The notes under the pieces were generated by a model. It saw only the letters and a program-made list of their open reading frames with translations. It had not been told where the DNA came from and made no database searches. 64,000 nucleotides of DNA from Arthrobacter sp. 31Y (lineage in GTDB: Bacteria > Actinomycetota > Actinomycetes > Actinomycetales > Micrococcaceae): positions 3,534,001 through 3,598,000 of the forward strand of contig NZ_JAFW01000001.1 in assembly GCF_000526335.1 (NCBI RefSeq). The letters run 5' to 3'. The position numbers and the translations under genes are program-made. Positions 51,877 to 60,057 of this stretch are shown here, one piece after another (positions within the stretch are counted from its first letter, which is position 1; every line of letters starts with the position of its first letter).

Positions 51877-51884
51877 GACGTGGC

Positions 51885-51925
51885 GCGGGTCCAGGGTCAC
51901 CCCCCCCTGAGGCCCTGGACCCCGC
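51885..51925 (+). other. Hairpin between binding protein and GH35 gene
   Basis: GCGGGTCCAGGG (51885-51896) pairs with CCCTGGACCCCGC (51913-51925) with one bulged base. Placed 9 bases after the binding-protein stop; no T tract, so attenuation or mRNA protection is more likely than full termination. Confidence 0.65.
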
Positions 51926-51952
51926 TCCACCATTCCAGATTGGATTTCCCCT

Positions 51953-53722
51953 ATGCCAACCTTCACCATCGGCGAGCAGGACTTCATGCTCGACGGTCAG
52001 CCCCATCGGATTCTCTCCGGCGCTTTGCACTACTTCCGCGTCCATCCGGATCAGTGGGCGGATCGTATCCGGAAGGCCCGGCAAATGGGGCTCAACACCA
52101 TCGAGACCTACATTCCGTGGAACGCGCATGCTCCCTCCCCGGAGGTCTTCGATACCTCAGGTGGCTTGGATCTGGGACGCTTCCTGGACCTGATCGCTGC
52201 GGAAGGCATGCACGCGATTGTTCGCCCTGGGCCATATATTTGTGCGGAGTGGGACAACGGCGGGCTCCCTGCATGGTTGTTTGACCGCGGCGCTGCGGCC
52301 ATCCGTGCTGATGACCCGGTCTACATGGCCGCCCTCACCGAGTACCTGGAACAGCTCGCCCCCATTCTTGTTCCCCGTCAGATCGACGCCGGTGGTCCTA
52401 TCATCCTGATCCAGATCGAGAACGAGTACGGTGCCTACGGCGCCGACCGGTTCTATCTGGAAAAGCTCGTCAAGGTCAACCGGGAAATCGGGCTGACCGT
52501 GCCCTTCACCACGGTTGACCAGCCGCAGGACGACATGTTGGCCAACGGCAGCCTCCCGGAACTGCACAAGACGGGCTCGTTCGGTAGCCGCTCTGCGGAG
52601 CGCCTTGAAACACTTCGCCGCCATCAGCCCACCGGCCCCCTCATGTGTTCTGAATTCTGGGTGGGCTGGTTCGATCACTGGGGCGCCCATCACCACACCA
52701 CCACCGTGGAGCAGTCCGCCAAAGATCTGGATGTGCTGCTGGAGCTTGGCGCGTCCGTCAATATCTACATGTTCCACGGCGGCACCAACTTTGGATTCAC
52801 CAACGGCGCAAATGACAAAGGCGTCTACCAGCCGATCGTCACCAGCTACGACTACGACGCTCCGTTGGACGAAGCCGGAAACCCGACGCCGAAGTACTGG
52901 GCCTTCCGCGAGGTCATATCCAAACACACATATCTCGACGACGACGACGTTCCGGCACCGCCCCAGCTTGGCTCGGCACTGTCCGTAAATCTGACGCAAT
53001 CACTGCCGCTGTGGGATTGCCTGGACCGGCTCGGTAAGTGGACCTCGCACGAGGCGCTGCGCACCCATGACGAGCTGGGCCACTACTCCGGATTCACTCT
53101 CTACCGCAGAGGAATCGAAGTTTCCGGTCCGGCTGTGCTGGAGTTCGACGAAGTTCGTGACCGGGCCCAGGTATTCCTGGACAGGGTGCCGGTGGGAATC
53201 CTCTCCCGGGATCACCATGAAAAGTCCCTGGCGCTGCCCCATGACGCGGTGGGCACCTTGGAAATCCTCGTGGAGGACCAAGGGCGCGTGAACTACGGTC
53301 CCCGTTTGGGGGAGTCCAAGGGTCTGATCGGAAATGCCCGGATCAACGGAGAAACTCTCTGGAACTGGGACATCCTTCCCTTGGAACTCGACGACGCAGT
53401 TCCGGTTTCAGCGGCTTTGGAGGAACAACCCTCCCTTCCTGACGTACCAGTGTCCGGGCCCGTCTTTGTCCATGGGAGTTTTGACCTCCCCGGCGGCGGC
53501 GATACCTTCCTCTCCACCATGGGCTGGACCAAGGGCGTGGTGTGGATCAACGGCTTCTGCCTGGGCCGGTACTGGTCCCGCGGACCGCAGGTCACGCTTT
53601 ACGTTCCCGGCTCCCTCCTGCGGAAGCACGGCAACACCATCACCGTGCTCGAACTGCAGTCAGCCACCCGCAGCTCCGTTTCCTTCGTGGCCAGCCACGA
53701 TCTGGGCCATACGGAGTTCTGA
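51953..53722 (+). CDS. GH35 beta-galactosidase, intracellular
   Basis: 589 residues. TIM barrel (about 1-320) with all GH35 landmarks: RPGPYICAEWDNGGLPAWL, acid/base Glu158 in QIENEYG and nucleophile Glu234 in CSEFWVGW; C-terminal beta domains include the conserved WTKGVVWINGFCLGRYWSRG. No signal peptide, so it acts on imported oligosaccharides, releasing galactose from beta-1,3/1,6-galactosides. It leads directly into galM and galE, two and five bases apart respectively. Confidence 0.95.
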   Translation: MPTFTIGEQDFMLDGQPHRILSGALHYFRVHPDQWADRIRKARQMGLNTIETYIPWNAHAPSPEVFDTSGGLDLGRFLDLIAAEGMHAIVRPGPYICAEWDNGGLPAWLFDRGAAAIRADDPVYMAALTEYLEQLAPILVPRQIDAGGPIILIQIENEYGAYGADRFYLEKLVKVNREIGLTVPFTTVDQPQDDMLANGSLPELHKTGSFGSRSAERLETLRRHQPTGPLMCSEFWVGWFDHWGAHHHTTTVEQSAKDLDVLLELGASVNIYMFHGGTNFGFTNGANDKGVYQPIVTSYDYDAPLDEAGNPTPKYWAFREVISKHTYLDDDDVPAPPQLGSALSVNLTQSLPLWDCLDRLGKWTSHEALRTHDELGHYSGFTLYRRGIEVSGPAVLEFDEVRDRAQVFLDRVPVGILSRDHHEKSLALPHDAVGTLEILVEDQGRVNYGPRLGESKGLIGNARINGETLWNWDILPLELDDAVPVSAALEEQPSLPDVPVSGPVFVHGSFDLPGGGDTFLSTMGWTKGVVWINGFCLGRYWSRGPQVTLYVPGSLLRKHGNTITVLELQSATRSSVSFVASHDLGHTEF

Positions 53723-53724
53723 CC

Positions 53725-54720
53725 ATGACACTGACTCAAGCAACAACGGCAGGAATTGCCGCTCCGACCGGCCGGCAGTTCCGGATTTCCGCGGAACCGG
53801 GGACGGATGGCCACGTGGTCTCGGCAGTCATCACTGAGCTCGGCGGCACCATCCGCAGCCTCACCGTGGACGGCGAGCCGTTGATCGAGGAGTTTCCCGA
53901 GTTCGGTCTCCCCAAACATTGTGAGGGCGAGATCCTCATTCCTTGGCCCAACAGGGTCCGGGATGGGCGCTGGTCTTATGACGGGAAAGACCTCCAGCTG
54001 GCCATCAGCGAACCCGAGCGCGGCAACGCGATTCATGGTCTCGTCAAGCTCCGTCCCCACACGCTGGTCCACCGGTCCGGCAGCGAGCTGACGCTGCAGG
54101 TTCGGATCTACCCGAGCGAAGGCTATCCGTTCGCTGTGGACGTGCAGACCACGTATTCGGTATCCCCGCAGGGGCTCACGGTCACCCACGCGCTGACCAA
54201 CAAGTCAGCCATGCCCGCCCCTGCGGCCATTGGTTCACACCCGTACATGCGGGTTGGAGCTACGCCCATGCAGGACGTTTCCCTGACCATCAACGCTGCC
54301 TCTTATGTGGTGGTGGATGAGCGTCTGAATCCCGTGGGCACGTCCCCTGTCTCCGGGACGCCCATGGATCTATCCGCAGGGCCCAAGGTGGGCTGGTTGC
54401 AACTGGACACAGCGTTCCTGGATCTCACTCCGGCGCCGGATGGAAGGTACCGGCACCTCCTGGAAGCACCCAACGGAGACGCCGTTGAGGTCTGGGGCGA
54501 TGCCAACTATCAGTACGCGCAGGTGTACACCACCACGAGCTATCCAGCGGGAGGCCACCGGACCGCGGTAGCGGTGGAACCCATGACGGCGCTCCCCAAC
54601 GCATTCAACTCCGGTGCCGGCCTGCGCTGGCTTGAACCAGGGGAGGAGTGGATCTCGACCTGGGGGATTTCACATCGGCTCGGCCCCGCACAGGGCAACC
54701 ACCTTAGAGGAGAGAACTGA
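53725..54720 (+). CDS. galM: Aldose 1-epimerase (galactose mutarotase)
   Basis: 331 residues from the ATG at 53725; a longer frame to 53542 would sit inside the GH35 gene. Beta-sandwich fold with NRVRDGRWSYDGK, the catalytic His in NAIHGLVK and later GSHPYM. Converts beta-galactose released by GH35 to the alpha anomer for galactokinase. Two-base gap from GH35 and three from galE show a single operon. galK and galT are not in the window. Confidence 0.92.
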   Translation: MTLTQATTAGIAAPTGRQFRISAEPGTDGHVVSAVITELGGTIRSLTVDGEPLIEEFPEFGLPKHCEGEILIPWPNRVRDGRWSYDGKDLQLAISEPERGNAIHGLVKLRPHTLVHRSGSELTLQVRIYPSEGYPFAVDVQTTYSVSPQGLTVTHALTNKSAMPAPAAIGSHPYMRVGATPMQDVSLTINAASYVVVDERLNPVGTSPVSGTPMDLSAGPKVGWLQLDTAFLDLTPAPDGRYRHLLEAPNGDAVEVWGDANYQYAQVYTTTSYPAGGHRTAVAVEPMTALPNAFNSGAGLRWLEPGEEWISTWGISHRLGPAQGNHLRGEN

Positions 54721-54722
54721 CC

Positions 54723-55697
54723 ATGGCATGGCTAGTAACTGGAGGTGCCGGGTACATCGGTTCCCATGTAGCCCAAGCGCTGATGGATGACGGTCACGAC
54801 GTAGTGGTCATCGATGACCTGTCCAGCGGTAAGCGCGGATTTGTGCAGGAAGGTGCCGCTTTCGAGCAGGGATCACTGCTGGATACTGGTTTCCTCAAAG
54901 AGGTATTCGAGCGCCACGATGTAGCGGGCGTGATCCACCTGGCGGGATTCAAATACGCGGGAGTATCGGTTGAATGGCCCCTTCACACCTATTTCCAGAA
55001 CGTCACCGGTACAGGAAACCTTTTGGCTGCCATGGAAGCAGCCTCTGTGCAGGCGATCGTCTTTTCCTCCAGTGCCGCCGTGTACGGGAACACCGACGTG
55101 GACTTGGTGACCGAATCCACGCCAACGAGGCCGGAATCTCCCTACGGCGAATCCAAGCTCATTGGTGAGTGGCTCATCGCAGACCAATCCCGGGCAACCG
55201 GGCTGCGGCATACATCCCTCCGGTATTTCAATGTGGTTGGATCCGGGATCCCTGACGTGGTGGATGTCAGCCCGCACAATCTCTTCCCCTTGGTCTTCCA
55301 AGCGTTGAAGGACGGCGCAACGCCAAAGATCTTTGGCACGGCATACGCCACGCCGGACGGCAGCTGCGTCAGGGACTACGTCCACGTTGCTGATGTGGCC
55401 GCGGCTCACGTGGAAGCCGCCCGGAAACTCCAAGAGGGCGTTGACCTAGAGCCGGTCTACAACTTGGGCAGCGGTACCGGGGTATCAGTTCGTCAGATCA
55501 TGACTGAAATGGCCTCTGTGACCGGGATTCAGTTTGCTCCACAAATTTGCGCAGCCCGGCCCGGCGATCCTGCCCGGATCGTCGCTTCCGGCGAACTGGC
55601 ACGCCGCGACATCGCCTGGGAACCGAGGCATACGCTCCGGGACATGATCGCCAGCGCCTGGGCGGCAGCCGGGAATCAGAAGTTATCCACCCACTAG
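54723..55697 (+). CDS. galE: UDP-glucose 4-epimerase
   Basis: 324 residues, extended SDR fold: NAD site TGGAGYIGSH at residues 6-15, and catalytic Tyr141/Lys145 in PYGESK with Ser in FSSSAAVYG. Completes the Leloir route from UDP-galactose to UDP-glucose. A GAGGAGAG site lies just before the start. The transcript continues into the three small surface-protein genes downstream. Confidence 0.95.
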   Translation: MAWLVTGGAGYIGSHVAQALMDDGHDVVVIDDLSSGKRGFVQEGAAFEQGSLLDTGFLKEVFERHDVAGVIHLAGFKYAGVSVEWPLHTYFQNVTGTGNLLAAMEAASVQAIVFSSSAAVYGNTDVDLVTESTPTRPESPYGESKLIGEWLIADQSRATGLRHTSLRYFNVVGSGIPDVVDVSPHNLFPLVFQALKDGATPKIFGTAYATPDGSCVRDYVHVADVAAAHVEAARKLQEGVDLEPVYNLGSGTGVSVRQIMTEMASVTGIQFAPQICAARPGDPARIVASGELARRDIAWEPRHTLRDMIASAWAAAGNQKLSTH

Positions 55698-55727
55698 CAC
55701 TGCAACGCACTATCTCAAAGGAACATC

Positions 55728-55943
55728 ATGATCGAGGCGCCTGAACTTTTGGCCACCATCACGGCTACCAGCAAGTCCACCATGGAGAACAACCTCAACG
55801 CTGCCATCCAAGCTGCGGAGCAGCGTGCGCGCAATGAAGGCCGCCGAGGGATCCTGGTCACGCGGCTGGACTATGCGTCCTACACGGTGGAACTCTCACC
55901 GGACGTGCCCTACGGCTACACCTATGAGAAGCATGACGCCTGA
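55728..55943 (+). CDS. Small hypothetical protein, 71 residues
   Basis: Good AAAGGAA site 4 bases before the ATG. Amphipathic helix (about 15-40: NNLNAAIQAAEQRARNEG) followed by a short beta segment ending PYGYTYEKHDA; no signal peptide. It starts 30 bases after galE and its end overlaps the start of the LPATG gene by 11 bases, so translation of the two is coupled. No family recognised. Confidence 0.7.
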   Translation: MIEAPELLATITATSKSTMENNLNAAIQAAEQRARNEGRRGILVTRLDYASYTVELSPDVPYGYTYEKHDA

Positions 55944-56286
55944 GGGATCGCGGGGCACACCTCGCTCCGCCCGGCGGCGTTTCACTGTTCGAATTCGTTC
56001 AGCGGATTCTGCCAGGATCCTGTTGTCATGCGTGCTGGTCGGTTTCAGCCTGGTGCTGGGGCTTACGCCGGGTTGGGCGTCGGAGATCAACGGCTCCGAC
56101 ATCAAGATCAGTGTTGACATTGCGCCGCGCACACAATGTAGCGGCCAGTGTCTTCCGAACGGACTCCCCGCGACGGGCCTCGACCCCGTAGGGGCCCTCG
56201 TGGCTGCCGGGTTCTGCGGCGGGACCGGGTTGCTCCTCCTGTTCGTCGGGCGCGAGCAAGCCGCTACCCGGCAGAAGGGAGGGTGA
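55933..56286 (+). CDS. Small sortase substrate (LPATG protein)
   Basis: 117 residues from the ATG at 55933 overlapping the previous gene. A long signal peptide (RILLSCVLVGFSLVLGLTPG) is followed by only about 25 mature residues with two Cys (QCSGQC), then the sortase signal LPATG at about residue 80, a hydrophobic helix (VGALVAAGFCGGTGLLLLFV) and a charged tail. Tiny LPxTG proteins are a regular component of WxL gene clusters in Firmicutes. Here it lies just before WxL-like copy 2. No sortase gene is in the window. An alternative start at 55924 adds three residues. Confidence 0.8.
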   Translation: MTPEGSRGTPRSARRRFTVRIRSADSARILLSCVLVGFSLVLGLTPGWASEINGSDIKISVDIAPRTQCSGQCLPNGLPATGLDPVGALVAAGFCGGTGLLLLFVGREQAATRQKGG

Positions 56287-56397
56287 CGTTCCGCCGACTG
56301 GACTCTGTATACGAGCACAGAGTCCGCCCTGGCGATTCCCTTTACCGACACCCCTGGATATGAATCTCCCCTCGCATCGCAATGAAGGAGTAAGACG

Positions 56398-57021
56398 ATG
56401 AGCAAAGCAAGCTTGATCGTAAGAATCTCAGCAGTTGCCGCTGGCACTGCCGTACTGGCCGGCGTGGCCGGAGCCGCAATGGCTGAAGAAAACCATGGCG
56501 ACCAAGACGTCGACGTGAATGTGGCGATTGCGCAGATCGATGAGCCTGGAATTCTGGCCATGAGCGTGGCAGGAACCACGGCCACCCTGACGGAAGCCGG
56601 CTCGTCTCCCACCGTCCGCCAGTTCACAGGTTCGCTGCCCACGGTAATGGTGACTGATACGCGACTCCCGGACCAGATCCCGGCCGGCGCCGGCTGGTAC
56701 GTCATTGGTACATCCACCGACTTCACGGGAACCACGGGCCAGCCGGCGATCGGGGCTGGACACCTGGGGTGGTCGCCGTCATTGATCGACGGCGGTGAAT
56801 CTGGCCTGGTCGCTGAGGGTGACGTTGTGGAAACGGTCATGGACTCGGGCGCGGACGCAGTGGGCCTGGTCGACCAGGAATTGCTGGCCCTGGCCCTGGA
56901 CTCAGCAGCGATTGCGCCTGAAGGGCGGTGGACCGCCACCGCGGGTCTGTTCTTGCGCACGCCTGCGACTGTAGCGCCCGGCGACTACACCGCGAACCTG
57001 ACGTTGTCTTTGTTCGAGTAG
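56398..57021 (+). CDS. WxL-like cell-surface protein, copy 2
   Basis: 207 residues, same length and about 75% identity to copy 1 at 40859. AAGGAG stands 5-6 bases before the ATG. Signal peptide to AMA (about 29), mature start ENHGDQDVDVNV; VMVTDTR...GWYVIGTSTDF and VAPGDYTANLTLSLFE repeat the WxL-like landmarks, again with the second Trp missing. No anchor of its own. It is the last gene of the galactose operon, followed by a strong terminator, so it should be induced together with GH35, galM, galE and importer 2. Confidence 0.72.
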   Translation: MSKASLIVRISAVAAGTAVLAGVAGAAMAEENHGDQDVDVNVAIAQIDEPGILAMSVAGTTATLTEAGSSPTVRQFTGSLPTVMVTDTRLPDQIPAGAGWYVIGTSTDFTGTTGQPAIGAGHLGWSPSLIDGGESGLVAEGDVVETVMDSGADAVGLVDQELLALALDSAAIAPEGRWTATAGLFLRTPATVAPGDYTANLTLSLFE

Positions 57022-57032
57022 ACGCATTGGTG

Positions 57033-57064
57033 GTCCGGCTCCTGGGGGAGCCGGGCTATTTTTG
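57033..57064 (+). terminator. Intrinsic terminator closing the galactose/WxL operon
   Basis: Stem 57033-57042 with 57047-57056 (eight G-C-rich Watson-Crick pairs plus T-G and G-C at the base), four-base loop, then TATTTTTGTG. It sits 12 bases after the stop of WxL-like copy 2. Confidence 0.92.
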
Positions 57065-57123
57065 TGTCCAGTATGAAAAAGTTGCAGAGAAATGTCCTGA
57101 CTGCTGATTACAAGGAGCGCCCA

Positions 57124-57726
57124 TTGATTCCCGAAATAGCTGGACTGCCTTCCCTCGAGTGGACGTCAGCGCCCAGCCACGCGAGCTACGACGAGGCCGA
57201 GGGAACACTCACGCTCACGGCAGCGCCGGGCGTGGACTGGACCAACGATTCCCTGGGCGGAGAGCCGCAGCACGGCGCCACGGCGCTGGGCTTCACGGCT
57301 CCAGCGTCGTTCTCGTTGTCAGCTCGCGTGTTGGTTGCCTCGCCACGGACAACGTTCGACGCCGGTGTGCTGGCTTTGTGGGTGGACAGCGAGCACTGGG
57401 CAAAGCTCTGCTTCGAGTACTCTCCGCAAGGGGAGGCCATGGTGGTCAGCGTGGTCACCAACGGCTATTCCGACGATTCGAACGGCCCCGTGGTCACGGC
57501 GCCATGGGTCTACTTGCGGGTGAGTCGGGTGGGGCCGGCGTGGGCTTTCCACTGGTCATCGGACGGCAGGGAATGGTCCTTTATCCGCCTGTTCCGGTTG
57601 GATACGGAGAAACCCGTGCACGTCGGGTTCATGTCGCAAGCACCCATGGGGGATAGCTGCGAGGCCCGCTTTGACGCCATCGAATTGAAGGAGGAACCTC
57701 CGGCTGACCTCCGCGACGGCAGTTAG
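57124..57726 (+). CDS. DUF1349 concanavalin-like protein
   Basis: 200 residues from a TTG with AAGGAG 6 bases upstream; the frame is open to 57064 but that region is terminator sequence. One beta-jelly-roll domain of the DUF1349 type (LEWTSAP, WTNDSLGGEPQHGATALGF, then AGVLALWVDSEHWAKLCFEY), related to the C-terminal domain of GH43 xylosidases. No signal peptide. Cytoplasmic sugar binding is possible; activity unknown. It may be an accessory of the galactan locus or independent. Confidence 0.8.
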   Translation: MIPEIAGLPSLEWTSAPSHASYDEAEGTLTLTAAPGVDWTNDSLGGEPQHGATALGFTAPASFSLSARVLVASPRTTFDAGVLALWVDSEHWAKLCFEYSPQGEAMVVSVVTNGYSDDSNGPVVTAPWVYLRVSRVGPAWAFHWSSDGREWSFIRLFRLDTEKPVHVGFMSQAPMGDSCEARFDAIELKEEPPADLRDGS

Positions 57727-57822
57727 CGCAGGTCAACCGTGCGCCAACCGCCGCCCAGCCGGGGCGGTCAGCAAGCCTGTGGATATCCAGATGCTTGGAT
57801 AAACCAAACAAGGTAGGTTGGC

Positions 57823-60057
57823 ATGGTGATTTCCTCCGTAAAAACTGCCACTGACCGCGCCCCCGGAGTCTCCAAGGAGATCGAGGACGCGGCGTGGTTT
57901 GTGCTGGGTCCGGCGCTTCACGGAAGACCCTCGGCGCTGGACGGCGGGACGTTGACGTGGACCGCAGATGCGGCGGGCGAGCTTCTGGAAAGGCTCGAAC
58001 GCGGGGTTGAGGACTCAAAAGCTCCCATGATGACCAACCTGCGGCAGAACCTCGAAGGTGCGTCCCGGGAGGCCAAACTGCTGGCCGTGGAGCTGCTGTT
58101 CCTACAGTCATTGCCGCTCGCGCATGAGGTCAAGTCACTCAGGGTCAAGCGCGCCCGCGTCGCCGAAGCGGCGTCATGGGTTGAGCCGCCCATCGAGCTG
58201 CCGGAAGAGCTATACCAGGGCATGACGGACCACGGGGTAATCCGTGACCGCACCGCCGAGTTCAACTGGACCATTTGGGATCACCTGAAGTGGCTGTGCC
58301 GCTTTGTGGCCCACGTGGACAGCCACAGCACAGCCACCATCAACGAAACACTTGCGGACCCGCTGAAGTTTCATGAACTCGCGGCCGCCACGCCCGAGGA
58401 TCAGCCTGCCCTGCGCCGCAGCATCGAATACCTGGTGTGGCCCAGCTACTTCGAGCCCGTGGTGGCGGACGTTGAACGCCAGGAAATCCGGGATGCCTTC
58501 GCCTCACTTGTTGGAGGGGCCGGAGGTGACACGGATGAGGACATTACCGCGGACATCCACCGGATCCGCCTGCACTTGGACGAGCAAGCAGGACAGCGCA
58601 TTGACTGGTACGCCCGTCAACTGGTCAGCCAGTGGCGCAAGGTGGGAGACCCGGGCCGCCGTTCATGGCTCCTTCGAACCCATCACGACAATGCGGACCT
58701 CCTTGCCGCCTGGGGGGGCGAAGAGAAGGCCACCTTGGACGTGGAACACCTGCGCGCACTCACGGCAGGCGTTACCGCCGGCGTGGTTCAGCATGCCGTG
58801 GATGAGGATTACAAGCACCTTGGCTACGTGGAACGCGAAGACACCAAGACGGCTGTTTTCGCCTTCCTGACAGTCATGAAGCCGGGCGATCTCACGCTGT
58901 ACCAGCACGCCGGCCGCGTCAGGGTTGGCGTGGTCCTTGGCGAGCCCGAACATCACGAGGACAACAGGCGGATCCGTCGCAAGGTCCGCTGGTTCGATGA
59001 CAGCTACGCCATCCCCGAACTTCCACGCCATGCCCAACGGCAACTTTCCACCCCTGGCATCATTGTGGATGTCACCAGGGTCATTCAGGCATTGCAGGAA
59101 CTGCTCCCGGTCGAAGCCGAAACCGATGGCGAGGATGAGGCACCGCCCACCACCGTCGTCGAGGTTGTCCAGCAAGGTTTCCGGCCCCTCACGGAAGAGT
59201 TCGCGGCGTCGCTGCACATGGACCTTGAACCGCTCAAGGAGATCTCTGAACTGCTCGAGGAGAACCGCCAACTGGTTCTTTACGGTCCGCCGGGAACCGG
59301 CAAGACCTATCTGGCCAAGCACTTGGCCGCCGAGTTGGCCGGTGACCACACTGACGAACGGGTGAAGCTGGTGCAGTTCCACCCCTCGTATGCCTACGAG
59401 GACTTCTTCGAGGGCTACCGGCCGGACAAGACTGATGATGGCCAGGTGTCCTTTAAACTTGTGGCCGGACCGTTGCGGCGGCTCGCGGAGGAAGCCGCCA
59501 AGCCGGAGAATGCGCACAAACCGTACTTCCTGATCATTGACGAAATGAACCGCGCCAATCTGGCCAAGGTCTTCGGCGAGCTCTATTTCCTCCTGGAGTA
59601 CAGGGATGACCGCATCTACCTCCAGTACAGCCCCAACGAGCCCTTCAGCTTGCCGGACAACCTCTACATCATCGGCACCATGAACACCGCGGACCGCTCC
59701 ATCGCCATGATGGACGCCGCCATCCGCCGTCGATTCGCGTTCATTGAGCTGCACCCCAAGGAAGAGCCAATCCGCGGCACCCTGCGTCGCTTCCTCGACG
59801 CCCGTGGGTTGGACACCCTCAACGCAGATCTCCTGGACGCGCTCAACGACGCCATTGACGACTGGGACCGGGACTTGATGATCGGACCGTCCTACTTCAT
59901 GAAGAACGCAGCCCAGAACCCCACTGGATTGCGCCGCATCTGGAAGTACGAGCTCATGCCCCTGCTGGAGGAGCATTACCACGGGCAGCTGAACCGGGCA
60001 CAGTTGGAGGAACGCTTCGGCCTGGAACAGTTGCTGGAACGACTTGCAGCCCGCTAA
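57823..60057 (+). CDS. McrB-family AAA+ GTPase of a modification-dependent restriction system
   Basis: 744 residues. The N-terminal 330 residues are helical and unassigned. Residues about 345-430 (KPGDLTLYQHAGRVRVGVV, then RKVRWFDDSYAIPEL) look like an EVE/PUA-like reader domain that flips modified bases. The AAA+ motor has P-loop GPPGTGKTYLAKHL (about 488), FHPSYAYEDFFEGYRP, Walker B LIIDEMNRANLAKVFGE (about 570) and the McrB signature IGTMNTADRS with the arginine finger RRRFAF. It overlaps the McrC gene by 14 bases. Expected to load on modified foreign DNA and, with McrC, cut it. No methyltransferase is adjacent, as expected for a type IV system. Confidence 0.9.
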   Translation: MVISSVKTATDRAPGVSKEIEDAAWFVLGPALHGRPSALDGGTLTWTADAAGELLERLERGVEDSKAPMMTNLRQNLEGASREAKLLAVELLFLQSLPLAHEVKSLRVKRARVAEAASWVEPPIELPEELYQGMTDHGVIRDRTAEFNWTIWDHLKWLCRFVAHVDSHSTATINETLADPLKFHELAAATPEDQPALRRSIEYLVWPSYFEPVVADVERQEIRDAFASLVGGAGGDTDEDITADIHRIRLHLDEQAGQRIDWYARQLVSQWRKVGDPGRRSWLLRTHHDNADLLAAWGGEEKATLDVEHLRALTAGVTAGVVQHAVDEDYKHLGYVEREDTKTAVFAFLTVMKPGDLTLYQHAGRVRVGVVLGEPEHHEDNRRIRRKVRWFDDSYAIPELPRHAQRQLSTPGIIVDVTRVIQALQELLPVEAETDGEDEAPPTTVVEVVQQGFRPLTEEFAASLHMDLEPLKEISELLEENRQLVLYGPPGTGKTYLAKHLAAELAGDHTDERVKLVQFHPSYAYEDFFEGYRPDKTDDGQVSFKLVAGPLRRLAEEAAKPENAHKPYFLIIDEMNRANLAKVFGELYFLLEYRDDRIYLQYSPNEPFSLPDNLYIIGTMNTADRSIAMMDAAIRRRFAFIELHPKEEPIRGTLRRFLDARGLDTLNADLLDALNDAIDDWDRDLMIGPSYFMKNAAQNPTGLRRIWKYELMPLLEEHYHGQLNRAQLEERFGLEQLLERLAAR

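Noticed and set aside
51885..51925. Full terminator splitting importer 2 from GH35
   Set aside because: No T tract follows and the genes beyond it are continuous with the operon; I call it an mRNA stability or attenuation hairpin.
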